A DNA stretch of 64,000 bases from Helicobacter pylori (lineage in GTDB: Bacteria > Campylobacterota > Campylobacteria > Campylobacterales > Helicobacteraceae): positions 496,001 to 560,000 of the forward strand of contig NZ_CP011487.1 of NCBI RefSeq assembly GCF_001653475.1, written 5' to 3'. The stretch's first letter is position 1. Each line of letters opens with the position of its first letter. The position numbers and the translations under genes were made by a program. Below are positions 35,473 through 46,129 of the stretch, one piece after another. Below the pieces are notes generated by a model. That model did not search any database, was not told where the DNA came from, and worked only from the letters and a program-made list of their open reading frames with translations.

Positions 35473-36000
35473 ATGCAGAAGTTTTTCTCTCGTTTTAGAA
35501 GGTGGGCGTTGCCCTTTTATTTTGTGAGCGCTTTAGCAGCGATTGATATTGATGAAGTAACAGAAGCTCAAGCTAACAGCGTTGAATTAAGCGATCAGTT
35601 AGTGAGCCTGAGCGATAAGCTTATAGAAAAAGCGGTTGATAGGGGGCACAATACCGATCACTTAAAAGATCTTAACGATTTGCATGAAAAAATCAAACGT
35701 TTGCGCTTGATTTTAGAGCCTAAACCTAAGGATAAAGAAAATAATCCTAACTTAAAAGATCATCAAGGCTCTGAAACGATTGAAGTCGGCGAAGCGATTA
35801 AAAAGGCTTTAGGCGAACCGGTATTCCCCCAAGACGCGCTAGATGCCGCTTTGCAAATTGACAAACAGCTGGATTCTTTCAAGCAAAATAATTTAATTGA
35901 TGTTAAGCCCTTAAAAGATGTTTTAGCCCAGCTAGAAGCCGAACTGAGAAAAGCGATCAATTTCCAAAAACAATGGCTCAATTCTACCAAACCTAATTGA
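35473..36000 (+). CDS. secreted coiled-coil hypothetical protein
   Basis: A 175-residue protein with a signal peptide (RRWALPFYFVSALAA) and a helical mature part: SVELSDQLVSLSDKLIEKAV, HLKDLNDLHEKIKRLRLILE, a charged linker (KPKDKENNPNLKDHQGS) and a second helical pair. No catalytic motif. A periplasmic coiled-coil role is the most that can be said. ATG 35473 follows AAGGAAGG. It ends 6 bp from the convergent hofE gene. Confidence 0.75.
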   Translation: MQKFFSRFRRWALPFYFVSALAAIDIDEVTEAQANSVELSDQLVSLSDKLIEKAVDRGHNTDHLKDLNDLHEKIKRLRLILEPKPKDKENNPNLKDHQGSETIEVGEAIKKALGEPVFPQDALDAALQIDKQLDSFKQNNLIDVKPLKDVLAQLEAELRKAINFQKQWLNSTKPN

Positions 36001-36006
36001 TAGGGT

Positions 36007-37374
36007 TTAAAAAAAGAACTTCACGCTAGCCATAAGGTTGCTCCTGTCTTGCGCATCAGCCTTAAAGGCTTTGTTGAAAGGGCCGGTAAGATAGTTTAAT
36101 TTATAGCCGTTGTGCATGCTCACCACATAGTATTCTAAATTCACATCAACGCTAAAAAAAGAACCCCATTTATAACCCAAGTTCAAGTTAATGGATCTTT
36201 CGCTCGCTCTGGTGGCATAAGTGTATCTGCCTAAAATACCCCATAGAAACCCCCTATACACCCCCCCACCAAAAACATATCCAGAAACAGCGTCTGCGGT
36301 AATGGCGTTACTGAACACCCCACCATAAACGCTGTTGTTTCTTATGTTAATGGGAATGGGGTTACCATACCAGCCAATCCTTGCGTTAGCGTTGCCAAAA
36401 TTTTGGTAATAACCAAAGCCAAAGTTAAATTCGTTGTAGTCAAAGCGTTGGTGGATTAAAAGCGATGAACCCCACTCGCCAATCTTAGAGTTACGCCAAT
36501 ATACATCGTATAAATCTTTAGCATAAACAGGGAAAATCACATTGATAAGGGTTTGAGATCGTAACCCTAAACCTCTAAATTTCGGGTTGCTATCCATATG
36601 GATTTTAATCCCGGGCGCTCCGTAAATCTTAGGTGAAAAATAAAAAAAGGGCGTTATTTGAACATGTTTGCTAGAAAAATTGATTTGCACAGCATGAATG
36701 CCATCATTAACATCTTTTCTGCCGTCTTCAGTTACAATAGGAGAATACCAATCCCTAATCCATTGCCCCATAGCTAAAGCCCTCCCAAAAGAGCTGAACC
36801 ATTTTAACGACACCTTAGGTTTGATTTTATATTCTACTTCAAAACCCTCTGTATAACCGCTCATAAAATCCATGTTAGAGAGGTAACGCCCCAGTTTGAT
36901 GTGGAATTTATCGCCATAAGAATAAAACAAATAAGAATTATACAGCACATAATTACGGGTGTGAGCGTCAGATTCTATGGGAGAGTCTTTCCAAGGAGCG
37001 TCGCCTAAATACCCCCACCAACGCCCTATGAGGTAATAAAGTTCTGAGCCATAAATTTGATGCGTAGCTTGGTCTATGAGCGTTTTTGTGGAATCGTAAG
37101 CGAGTGCTCCTAAAATCCCACCAACGCCTATTTTTAAGCTGTGTTTTTCAATATTTTTAGGGAGCAGATTGGAATCAACTTGAAGCTTGATCGTAGCGGT
37201 TACCAAAGTGGCTGTAGGGAAAATCCCTTCTTTGGAATTGAGTTTGGAATGGTTAAACCCCACTTTAGAAAAGGATTCCGCTACCCCGCTAAACTTATAA
37301 TCAAAAGCCAATAAAGGGTTTTGATTGTAAAAAATGGAAACAAACAATAGAGGTAATTTTTGAAATTTTAACAT
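36007..37374 (-). CDS. hofE: outer-membrane protein HofE
   Basis: A Hof-family outer-membrane protein of 455 residues with a signal peptide (KLPLLFVSIFYNQNPLLA), the family opening FSKVGFNHSKLNSKEGIFPT, and repeated aromatic beta strands (NFGFGYYQNFGNANARIGWY, FVLWGILGRYTYATRASER-like region) ending ASVKFFF, a typical outer-membrane terminus. It shares whole stretches with hofF, so the two are paralogues 6 kb apart. Upstream (37375-37466) is a short AT-rich region. Function of Hof proteins is not well established; porin-like activity is expected. Confidence 0.9.
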   Translation of the reverse strand: MLKFQKLPLLFVSIFYNQNPLLAFDYKFSGVAESFSKVGFNHSKLNSKEGIFPTATLVTATIKLQVDSNLLPKNIEKHSLKIGVGGILGALAYDSTKTLIDQATHQIYGSELYYLIGRWWGYLGDAPWKDSPIESDAHTRNYVLYNSYLFYSYGDKFHIKLGRYLSNMDFMSGYTEGFEVEYKIKPKVSLKWFSSFGRALAMGQWIRDWYSPIVTEDGRKDVNDGIHAVQINFSSKHVQITPFFYFSPKIYGAPGIKIHMDSNPKFRGLGLRSQTLINVIFPVYAKDLYDVYWRNSKIGEWGSSLLIHQRFDYNEFNFGFGYYQNFGNANARIGWYGNPIPINIRNNSVYGGVFSNAITADAVSGYVFGGGVYRGFLWGILGRYTYATRASERSINLNLGYKWGSFFSVDVNLEYYVVSMHNGYKLNYLTGPFNKAFKADAQDRSNLMASVKFFF

Positions 37375-37466
37375 AGAATAACCTTTGTTTAATTTTCGCT
37401 CGTACCATACTCCAATTTTATTAAAAACCTATTAAAAATGAAAGTATTCAAATAATTATCTGAATA

Positions 37467-38756
37467 TTATTCTTTTTTTGTTCCGCTTTCATTTTTTATC
37501 GGCTCAAAAGAATACCCTAAAGCCTGATAAATTTGATTGTGGTAACGGACTTGATTGTCTTCTAAACTCTCTTGAAAAGATTTTTTAAAATGCGGATCTA
37601 GCGTGTTTAAAAACACCTCTAACCCTATTGCACTGGAATAATTCACCCAATCATGCCTTAAATCGCTCTCTAATAAGGAGGCGTATTCTATAAGCGCTTC
37701 ATCGCTATTTTGCAAGGCATTGACAATGAACAAATTTTTTCTGTCTTTAGGCTGGGTGAGCAAGAGTAAAGAGGGGTTGAAATTGATTTGTGTGGAAAGG
37801 ATTTTAAAGGGCTTGTATTCTAAAAGCCCTATTTGAGAAAGGATTAGGCCGCTTTTAGTGGTAGGGGTGTTTAAAATCAAGGTAGAATTTTTAAAAAACG
37901 CATCATTTTTTCTAAAATTTTTAGAAAAACTCGTGGCCTGCTTGTAAGAAATATTTTCTTGGTGTTTGACTTCAATGTTTAAAGACTCCGTGATTTGTCT
38001 TAAGCGTTCGCCTATTAGACCATCATCATCGTATTCAATCACGGGCGAATTAGGGTTGATGAAAGCCGTGAGCATGCCTAATTGCTCTTTATAGTCAATC
38101 CCCCCAAAATACAAGCGCTCGCTTAAAGAACGATCGGTATGATTTTCTAATTGCGCTCTATTCACCGTAGGCACATAAGTAGGGGTGCTAATCGTGGTGT
38201 TTTGGAGCAAATTTTCCACGCCCTCTTTAGTCAATAAGGCTATCACAAAAGGGAATTTTTCTTTTTCAATTTCTTTATAGGTTTGCTCTAATTTTTCAGG
38301 ACTCTCCTCATCGCTGTCAAAGACTTGGATATTGAAATCGTTGTTTCTGGTGTTCAAATACGCTAAAAGGGTGTTCATCACCGAAATGGCATAACGCCCC
38401 ACGACTTTTTTAGGCAGTAAAATCGCTAATTCAATTTTAGGTTCATAGCTTTCTTTGACTGGAGTTTGAGAAGCGATGAATACGGGGTTGAGTTTATTGA
38501 GTATGTCTTTGTAATAAGTTTTAAGACTCTCATCTTGGTTGTTGTTATCGTATTGAGACGCAAAAGAAAAGATTTGATTTTGCAACATCAAGTCTTTCAA
38601 GCATTCCAAAGAGCAAGGTTCTGTCTTAATGATTTGCTGGTGCGCTGGGGGCAAAGGGGAAAACAGATAGCTTTTAGCGTTCAAGCTTATCGTGCAAAAA
38701 GTTGAAACAATCAGTACAAAGCGTTTGAAAAATCTTTTTCTTAAGGCGTATGGCAT
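37467..38756 (-). CDS. periplasmic-binding-fold protein (LpoA/LppC-like), hypothetical
   Basis: A 429-residue exported protein (signal peptide in FVLIVSTFCTISLNA). The core opens IELAILLPKKVVGRYAISVM, which resembles the first strand and helix of type I periplasmic-binding folds used by Leu/Ile/Val-binding proteins and LpoA, followed by alternating strands such as FNIQVFDSDEESPEKLEQTY, FPFVIALLTKEGVENLLQNT and STLILNTPTTKSG. No lipobox is evident. The relation to LpoA, which activates penicillin-binding proteins, rests on fold pattern and is uncertain. It is divergent from nothing nearby; a 219-bp gap lies upstream. Confidence 0.65.
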   Translation of the reverse strand: MPYALRKRFFKRFVLIVSTFCTISLNAKSYLFSPLPPAHQQIIKTEPCSLECLKDLMLQNQIFSFASQYDNNNQDESLKTYYKDILNKLNPVFIASQTPVKESYEPKIELAILLPKKVVGRYAISVMNTLLAYLNTRNNDFNIQVFDSDEESPEKLEQTYKEIEKEKFPFVIALLTKEGVENLLQNTTISTPTYVPTVNRAQLENHTDRSLSERLYFGGIDYKEQLGMLTAFINPNSPVIEYDDDGLIGERLRQITESLNIEVKHQENISYKQATSFSKNFRKNDAFFKNSTLILNTPTTKSGLILSQIGLLEYKPFKILSTQINFNPSLLLLTQPKDRKNLFIVNALQNSDEALIEYASLLESDLRHDWVNYSSAIGLEVFLNTLDPHFKKSFQESLEDNQVRYHNQIYQALGYSFEPIKNESGTKKE

Positions 38757-38975
38757 TTTTTAATATCTTTTAAACTGAATTTCCTAAAATTTTATTATAG
38801 GATATTTAACCCTAACAAGGAGACTTTTTTAAGGCGTGCAAAATTAAACGCGCTTTTGGATACCCAAACCATATAAAATCCCGATTATAGGGACACAGAG
38901 CGAGAATCAAACCCCCCCAACTTTAATTTTTCACCCGTCAAAGGATGGTGCATGCTTTCAAGTTTTAATTATCCC

Positions 38976-39245
38976 CTAGCGCCAATTATAAATATAAGGC
39001 CTTAAACTAATGCAATAATCTCTAGTGCTTAATATATCCTTACGCATATCCCCTAATTGCCCGGACAACACTTCTTGCACTTTTCTTAAATTATTAATCT
39101 CAGTGTTTTGCGTGCTGATTATTTTTTTTAAGTCCCTTATCTCTTTAATCAAATCCGCATTGGTGATTGCCTTATTAGCTTGCACTGAATCCGCGCTTAA
39201 AAAAGCCAACGCTACACACCAACTCGCAACGATTTTTTTCATCAC
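38976..39245 (-). CDS. small secreted coiled-coil protein
   Basis: An 89-residue protein with a signal peptide (IVASWCVALAFLSADSVQA) and a short coiled coil (NADLIKEIRDLKKIISTQNT, NNLRKVQEVLSGQLGDMRKD) ending YCISLRPYIYNWR with one Cys. AGGAGAG precedes ATG 39245. It lies between acnB and a 219-bp gap. That gap (38757-38975) holds no clear gene; a 22-codon minus-strand frame at 38885-38953 with a G7 run could be a trace of a longer ancestral C-terminus. Confidence 0.68.
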   Translation of the reverse strand: MMKKIVASWCVALAFLSADSVQANKAITNADLIKEIRDLKKIISTQNTEINNLRKVQEVLSGQLGDMRKDILSTRDYCISLRPYIYNWR

Positions 39246-39322
39246 CGCTCTCCTTTTTTATCCTCTCTCAACACTCAGCCACAGCTAAACAAAAGGGATC
39301 ACCCCTTTTAATGAAAACAAAA

Positions 39323-41884
39323 CTAGAGCTTGAAATTCTCCATTAAGTTAAAGTTCATGTAGCGATAGATCTTGTCTTTTCGACTCTCTAGCTTTTCGCT
39401 CACTAAATTCATGTATTCTTCTTTAGTGGGGATTCTCCCTAGTAAAGCGCACGCCGCCCCAAGCTCTGCGCTGCCTAAATACACTTTAGCCCCTCTACCC
39501 ATACGATTATCAAAATTCCGTGTGGAAGTAGAAAAGACGACCGCATTATCCCTAACCCTCGCTTGATTGCCCATGCACAAGCTGCAACCTGGGACTTCAG
39601 TCCTTGCCCCAGCAGCCCCAAAAATCGCATAATAGCCCTCATTAATAAGCTCTTGTTCATCCATTTTACTGGGTGGCACTACCCAAAGACGTGCTTGACT
39701 GGGAGGAGCGTTTTTAACGATTTCGCCAAAGGCTCTAAAATGCCCGATATTTGTCATGCAAGAGCCAATAAACACTTCATCAATAGCGTGCGGTCTTTTG
39801 CCGGTCGTATCCGCTAAAACTTCGCTCAAAGTAGCGACATCATCAGGGTCATTAGGGCATGCCAAAATAGGCTCAGTGATTTCTGCCACATTAATTTCAA
39901 TGACAGCAGCGTATTGAGCGTTACTATCTGGCTCTAACAATACCGGATTATCCACCCAAGCTTGCATCGCATCTCGGCGTTTTTTCAAAGTCTCTTTGTC
40001 TTCATAGCCACTCGCAATCATTTCATCAATAAGCTTGATATTGGATTTCAAGTATTCAACCATCGGCTCTTTATTCAAACGCACCACGCAAGCAGCCGCA
40101 CTCCTTTCTGCACTCGCATCGCTTAATTCAAAAGCCTGCTCCATTTTAATATCAGGCAAGCCTTCAATCTCTAAAATACGCCCGTTAAAGACATTGATTT
40201 TACCCTTTTTCTCCACCGTGAGTAACCCTTTTTTAATGGCATAATAAGGGATCGCATTCACTAAATCCCTTAAGGTGATCCCGGGATTCATTTCCCCTTT
40301 AAAACGCACCAACACGGATTCTGGCATGTTCAATGGCATCGTGCCTGTAACCGCTGCAAAAGCGACTAACCCACTCCCTGCCGGGAAACTAATGCCTAAA
40401 GGGAAACGAGTGTGGCTATCCCCCCCTGTGCCTAAAGTGTCAGGCAATCCCATGCGGTTTAGCCATGTATGGATCACGCCATCGCCCGGATGCAACGCCA
40501 CACCGCCTCTTTGAGTGATAAAGCCAGGCAAGGTCGCATGCAAACTCACATCGCTAGGCTTTGGGTAAGCGGCGGTATGACAAAAACTCTGCAACACAAA
40601 AGGCGCATCAAATTTCAAACTTGCTAATTCTTTAACCTCATCTCTGGTCATCGCTCCTGTGGTGTCTTGACTGCCCACGGTGGTAACCTTTGGCTCACAA
40701 TAAGTCCCAGGTAAGATCCCTTTTACTCCACAAGCATGCCCTACAATTTTTTGGGCTAAAGTGTAGCCTTTAGCGTCGCTTTTAGGAGCGGATGGTTTTT
40801 TAAACGCTTCAGATTCGCTCAGCCCTAAAAATTTACGCGCTTTATTGGTCAAACCCCTGCCGATGATTAAAGGGATACGCCCAGAAGCCCTGACTTCATC
40901 CAATAAAGTTTCAGGCTCTAGCTTAAAGGCACTAACCACTTTATCGTTCAGCGTGATTTCGCCTTTATAAGGATAGATTTTAATCATATCGCCCTCTTTT
41001 AAATCCTTAACATCAGCCACAATGGGTAACGCTCCACTATCTTCACAAGTCGCAAAGAAAATCGGAGCGATCACCCCCCCAATCACAATGCCCCCACTCC
41101 TTTTATTAGGCACAAAAGGAATGTCCTTACCAAAATGCCACATGATAGAATTTGTCGCGCTTTTTCTAGAGCTTCCTGTGCCGACCACATCGCCCACATA
41201 CGCTACAGGAACGCCTTTAGTTTTAATGGATTCAATGCGTTGTTCGTAATTTTCAATCCTGTTTTTTAACATGGCTTTGGCATGTAAAGGAATATCGCTT
41301 CGTGTGAAAGCATCGCTCGCTGGGCTTAAATCATCGGTATTGGTTTCGCCATCAATTTTAAACACGCACGCTTCAATGCATTCACTCAAAGGCTCTTTAT
41401 TCAAAAACCATTCTGCATTCGCCCAAGACTCTAGCACTTCTTTAGCCAAAGGGTTCGTTTTGCTCATTGCGGCGATTTTGTCAAACGATCCATAGACTAA
41501 AAGAGTGGTTTTTAAAGCTTTCGCACTCTCTTTAGCGATGTTTTTGTCTTGACTTTCTAATCCCGCAATCAAAGGCTCTACATTATACCCCCCAAGCATC
41601 GTGCCTAAAAGAGTGGTCGCTTCTAAAGCACTAATGTGCGGGCATTCTAGTTTTTTTTGAGACAATTTGGCTAAAAATTCCGCTTTCACTTTCGCCCCCT
41701 CATCAACCCCAGGGCTTACTCTATGAATGAGTAATTCTTTAGCAAAAGCGGCGTTTGTGGGATCTTTCATCAAAATCTCAACGACGGCTTCCACTTGTTT
41801 AGCGTTTAAAGGGAGTGGCGGGATACCTTCACTTTCTCTTTCTGAAACGCTTTTTTTGTAATCTTCTAAAAAATCTTTCATCAT
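39323..41884 (-). CDS. acnB: aconitate hydratase B
   Basis: AcnB interconverts citrate and isocitrate in the TCA cycle using a [4Fe-4S] cluster. The 853-residue sequence begins with the HEAT-like domain typical of AcnB and carries the swivel and catalytic domains. The cluster-binding cysteines are in [15 protein letters not shown] and [12 protein letters not shown], with [19 protein letters not shown] and [14 protein letters not shown] also diagnostic. ATG 41884 or 41881 follows AAGGAG. The frame is complete. It stands alone, divergent from the mqnA-like gene by 126 bp. Confidence 0.97.
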   Translation of the reverse strand: MMKDFLEDYKKSVSERESEGIPPLPLNAKQVEAVVEILMKDPTNAAFAKELLIHRVSPGVDEGAKVKAEFLAKLSQKKLECPHISALEATTLLGTMLGGYNVEPLIAGLESQDKNIAKESAKALKTTLLVYGSFDKIAAMSKTNPLAKEVLESWANAEWFLNKEPLSECIEACVFKIDGETNTDDLSPASDAFTRSDIPLHAKAMLKNRIENYEQRIESIKTKGVPVAYVGDVVGTGSSRKSATNSIMWHFGKDIPFVPNKRSGGIVIGGVIAPIFFATCEDSGALPIVADVKDLKEGDMIKIYPYKGEITLNDKVVSAFKLEPETLLDEVRASGRIPLIIGRGLTNKARKFLGLSESEAFKKPSAPKSDAKGYTLAQKIVGHACGVKGILPGTYCEPKVTTVGSQDTTGAMTRDEVKELASLKFDAPFVLQSFCHTAAYPKPSDVSLHATLPGFITQRGGVALHPGDGVIHTWLNRMGLPDTLGTGGDSHTRFPLGISFPAGSGLVAFAAVTGTMPLNMPESVLVRFKGEMNPGITLRDLVNAIPYYAIKKGLLTVEKKGKINVFNGRILEIEGLPDIKMEQAFELSDASAERSAAACVVRLNKEPMVEYLKSNIKLIDEMIASGYEDKETLKKRRDAMQAWVDNPVLLEPDSNAQYAAVIEINVAEITEPILACPNDPDDVATLSEVLADTTGKRPHAIDEVFIGSCMTNIGHFRAFGEIVKNAPPSQARLWVVPPSKMDEQELINEGYYAIFGAAGARTEVPGCSLCMGNQARVRDNAVVFSTSTRNFDNRMGRGAKVYLGSAELGAACALLGRIPTKEEYMNLVSEKLESRKDKIYRYMNFNLMENFKL

Positions 41885-42010
41885 TTCTCCTTTTTAAATA
41901 GTATTACTCACTAATGCATTGCAAACTACTCCATGATAACAAAACTCTTTTTACTTTTAGTTAAGTTGTAAGAAACTTTAGCTACCATGCGATACAAAAA
42001 AGGATTTTAA

Positions 42011-42694
42011 GTGCGTTTTGGTAAAATTGATTATTTAAACATGCTCCCTTTTGATGTGTTTATCAAATCCTATCCCACCCCTTGTTATTTCAAACAATTT
42101 TTACGGCTTAAAAAAACCTACCCTTCCAAACTCAATAAGAGTTTTTTATTCAGGCGTATTGATGCGGGGTTTATTTCTTCTATCGCCGGCTATCCATTCG
42201 CTCTCCATTCCTATTCTCTAGGCATTGTCGCTTATAAGGAAGTTTTAAGCGTGCTGGTTGTGGATACAAAAAACGCTTTTGATAAAGAAAGCGCTTCTTC
42301 AAACGCCCTCTCTCAAGCGCTAGGGTTAAAGGGCGAAGTGTTAATCGGCAATAAAGCGCTGCAGTTTTACTATTCCAACCCCAAAAAAGATTTTATAGAT
42401 TTAGCCGCTCTTTGGTATGAAAAAAAACGCTTGCCGTTTGTTTTTGGGCGTTTGTGTTATTACCAAAACAAGGATTTTTACAAGCGCTTGTCTTTAGTTT
42501 TCAAACACAAAAAAACAAAAATCCCTTACTACATCCTTAAAGAATCCGCTTTAAAAACCAACTTAAAACGCCAAGACATTCTGAACTACTTGCAAAAAAT
42601 TTACTACACTTTAGGCAAAAAGGAACAATCAGGTCTTAAAGCGTTCTATCGTGAATTGTTATTCAAACGCATCCAAAAACCCAAGCGTTTTTAG
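42011..42694 (+). CDS. MqnA-like chorismate dehydratase family protein
   Basis: A 227-residue protein starting at GTG 42011 (MRFGKIDYLNMLPFDVFI). The opening and RRIDAGFISSIAGYPF fit the MqnA/MqnD solute-binding-like fold, where MqnA dehydrates chorismate in the futalosine route to menaquinone. H. pylori makes menaquinone this way. KGEVLIGNKALQFYYSNPKK and ALWYEKKRLPFVFGRLCYYQ are also compatible. A lysine-rich C-terminus (KRIQKPKRF) and small size are somewhat unusual, so this could be a paralogue with another ligand. Confidence 0.72.
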   Translation: MRFGKIDYLNMLPFDVFIKSYPTPCYFKQFLRLKKTYPSKLNKSFLFRRIDAGFISSIAGYPFALHSYSLGIVAYKEVLSVLVVDTKNAFDKESASSNALSQALGLKGEVLIGNKALQFYYSNPKKDFIDLAALWYEKKRLPFVFGRLCYYQNKDFYKRLSLVFKHKKTKIPYYILKESALKTNLKRQDILNYLQKIYYTLGKKEQSGLKAFYRELLFKRIQKPKRF

Positions 42695-42794
42695 TTATCC
42701 GCTTAAGAACAGAGGCTTAAAATTCAGAAAGGGTGTTTTTAAGCAAGATTAGGTTACAATCACAAGTTTTATTAAAGTTTTATTAACTGATTAA

Positions 42795-43526
<732 letters not shown>

Positions 43527-43567
43527 GCCCTTTAAAATTTGATAAAACTCAAAATAAAAGGATCAAT

Positions 43568-43792
43568 TTGAAAAAAGAGAGAACAGAGAGTTTAGTCGCT
43601 CAAGCCTTAAAAAATATTGGGAACGACCGCTACATGCTAGATAATTTAGTTTTCGCTCGTGTGAAGCAATTAAACGCCGGAGCCAAAACTTTAGTGAATA
43701 TGGACCCTAAGCGTCATAAATTAGTGGATATTGCCATTAGAGAAATCGCTGAAGGCAAAATTGATATAGACAGGATAGATGAACGAAATTGA
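43568..43792 (+). CDS. rpoZ: RNA polymerase omega subunit
   Basis: Omega helps assemble RNA polymerase by binding the beta' subunit. The 74-residue product starts at TTG 43568 (MKKERTESLVAQALKNIGND) and shows NDRYMLDNLVFARVKQLNAG, the omega core. The last 14 bp overlap spoT, as commonly seen for the rpoZ-spoT pair, implying coupling of RNA polymerase with (p)ppGpp control. Confidence 0.94.
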   Translation: MKKERTESLVAQALKNIGNDRYMLDNLVFARVKQLNAGAKTLVNMDPKRHKLVDIAIREIAEGKIDIDRIDERN

Positions 43793-46106
43793 TAAATCCG
43801 TTGATATCGGATTCTTACGGATTCTTGATGTTATCAAAAAAGTTACGACCCCAAAGGGTGGCATTGAAATCTTAAGGACTTTAATTGATTTCACGCCCAA
43901 AATTGAAAACGCCCTAAATTTAGCGACAAAAAGCCATAAGGGGCAATACAGAAAAAGCGGCGAGCCTTATATTGTCCATCCTATTTGTGTGGCAAGCTTG
44001 GTGGCGTTTTGTGGGGGCGATGAGGCGATGGTGTGTGCTGCGCTTTTGCATGATGTGGTAGAAGACACGCCTTGTAAGATTGAAACGATTGAGCAAGAAT
44101 TCGGGCAAGATGTGGCTAATTTGGTGGATGCGCTCACTAAAATCACTGAAATCAGGAAAGAAGAGTTAGGAGTAAACTCTCAAGATCCCAGAATGGTGGT
44201 TTCAGCGCTCACTTTTAGAAAAATCCTAATTAGCGCGATACAAGATCCAAGAGCCTTAGTGGTAAAGATTAGCGACAGGTTGCACAACATGCTCACCTTA
44301 GACGCCTTGCCTCATGACAAGCAAGTGCGTATTTCTAAAGAGACTCTAGCGGTGTATGCCCCCATAGCGAGCCGATTGGGCATGTCTTCAATCAAAAATG
44401 AATTAGAAGATAAGAGCTTTTATTATATTTATCCGGAAGAATATAAAAATATCAAGGAATATTTGCATAAAAACAAGCAGTCTTTACTCTTAAAACTCAA
44501 CGCTTTTGCGAGCAAGTTGGAAAAAAAACTTTTTGATAGCGGGTTTAGCCATTCGGATTTTAAACTCGTTACAAGGGTGAAACGCCCTTATTCTATCCAT
44601 CTTAAGATGCAACGAAAGGGTGCGGTTAATATTGATGAAATTTTGGACTTGTTAGCCATTAGGATTTTATTGAAAAACCCAATTGATTGCTATAAAGTTT
44701 TAGGGATCATCCATTTGAATTTCAAACCCATTGTCTCTCGTTTTAAAGATTACATCGCTTTACCCAAAGAAAATGGCTACAAGACGATACACACGACCAT
44801 TTTTGATGAATCTTCTGTTTATGAAGTGCAGATCCGCACCTTTGATATGCATATGGGGGCGGAGTATGGTAATTCAGCCCACTGGAAGTATAAAGCTGGA
44901 GGCGTGGATAATGAAGATCACCATGAGGGCATGAGGTGGTTGCAAAATTTTAAATACCATGACAGCGATTTGAAAAACGACCCTAAGGAATTTTACGAAC
45001 TCGCTAAGAACGATTTGTATCGTGAAGACATTGTCGTTTTTTCTCCCCATGGAGACACTTACACCTTACCGGTGGGAGCGATTGCTTTAGATTTTGCTTA
45101 CATGGTGCATAGCGATTTGGGCGATAAAGCCACGGACGCTTATATCAATAGTAAAAAAGCCTTACTCAATCAAGAATTAAGGAGTGGGGATGTGGTGAAA
45201 ATCGTTAAAGGCGATAAAATAATACCTCGTTTCATTTGGATGGATCAGCTTAAAACTTCTAAGGCTAAAAACCACCTACGCATCCAAAGGAGAAACCGTT
45301 TGAAAGAAATTGACACTAAGAGCATGATTAATATTCTAACGACTTTTTTTGGGCGCTCTGTTTTTGAAGATGTGGCTTTAAAAGATTATAAAAACTTTGA
45401 AGAAAAATTAATGGATTGTGGGGTGGAGACCACCTTAACAGAAGCGATGAAAAGCTTTGAAAATTTAGCCAAACTCACTGAAGAAATTGAAAATAAGGTG
45501 TTTTCTTTAAAAGAAGATGCGATTTTAGAATACCAGGAGATGAGTTTATGGACTCGAGGTTTGAGGTATTTGGGTTTTAAAACCAGCGTTTTGAATTTTT
45601 TAACCCCAAACCGGCAGTGGCAGTGTAAGGAATTAGAACATTTTAGCGTTTGTTCAAGCAACGCTTTGGAAATCAAACAGGTGTTGTTGAATGATTGTTG
45701 TTATCCTAAATATGGCGATGAAATCATTGCAATTGTAACGGATTTAAAAGATCCAAAAGCGATTGCACACCATAAATTTTGCAAAAAAGCGATGGCGGAA
45801 GTGGGTGCTAAAGTGCCTATGGTTTATATAGAATGGCACAAGCGGGATCGAACGATTTATAAAATGATGTTTTATTTAGGCGAAAAAAAGTCGGTTTTAG
45901 CAAGTTTATTGACTTTTTTAAACAGGAATGAATGCAATATTGTGGGCGTGTCTTATTTGGGCTATAAAGACAAGTATTCTAGCCATTGTGAAGTGAGTTT
46001 TGAAATAGCTACGGATAAGGCGGATTGGATCAGAGCCTTAATCAATCGCAAATATCAGGATAGGATTGTAGAATTATCCAGTCTGGATGATGCTTATGAA
46101 TTATAA
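43779..46106 (+). CDS. spoT: bifunctional (p)ppGpp synthase/hydrolase SpoT
   Basis: The single RSH enzyme of H. pylori makes and degrades (p)ppGpp in response to starvation, acid and oxygen. The 775 residues contain the HD hydrolase (VCAALLHDVVEDTPCKIETI, KISDRLHNMLTLDALPHDK), the synthetase (RVKRPYSIHLKMQRKGAVNI, DYIALPKENGYKTIHTTI, QIRTFDMHMGAEYGNSAHWK), a TGS domain (DIVVFSPHGDTYTLPVGAIA) and a C-terminal ACT-like region. Both catalytic halves look intact. It overlaps rpoZ by 14 bp. Confidence 0.96.
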   Translation: MNEIDKSVDIGFLRILDVIKKVTTPKGGIEILRTLIDFTPKIENALNLATKSHKGQYRKSGEPYIVHPICVASLVAFCGGDEAMVCAALLHDVVEDTPCKIETIEQEFGQDVANLVDALTKITEIRKEELGVNSQDPRMVVSALTFRKILISAIQDPRALVVKISDRLHNMLTLDALPHDKQVRISKETLAVYAPIASRLGMSSIKNELEDKSFYYIYPEEYKNIKEYLHKNKQSLLLKLNAFASKLEKKLFDSGFSHSDFKLVTRVKRPYSIHLKMQRKGAVNIDEILDLLAIRILLKNPIDCYKVLGIIHLNFKPIVSRFKDYIALPKENGYKTIHTTIFDESSVYEVQIRTFDMHMGAEYGNSAHWKYKAGGVDNEDHHEGMRWLQNFKYHDSDLKNDPKEFYELAKNDLYREDIVVFSPHGDTYTLPVGAIALDFAYMVHSDLGDKATDAYINSKKALLNQELRSGDVVKIVKGDKIIPRFIWMDQLKTSKAKNHLRIQRRNRLKEIDTKSMINILTTFFGRSVFEDVALKDYKNFEEKLMDCGVETTLTEAMKSFENLAKLTEEIENKVFSLKEDAILEYQEMSLWTRGLRYLGFKTSVLNFLTPNRQWQCKELEHFSVCSSNALEIKQVLLNDCCYPKYGDEIIAIVTDLKDPKAIAHHKFCKKAMAEVGAKVPMVYIEWHKRDRTIYKMMFYLGEKKSVLASLLTFLNRNECNIVGVSYLGYKDKYSSHCEVSFEIATDKADWIRALINRKYQDRIVELSSLDDAYEL

Positions 46107-46129
46107 TAAGCCCTAATTAAGGAATGAAC

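Noticed and set aside
38885-38953. Minus-strand 22-codon frame (MHHPLTGEKLKLGG...) with a G7 run
   Set aside because: Too short, no ribosome site, and no match to a family; at most a remnant, so not listed as a gene.
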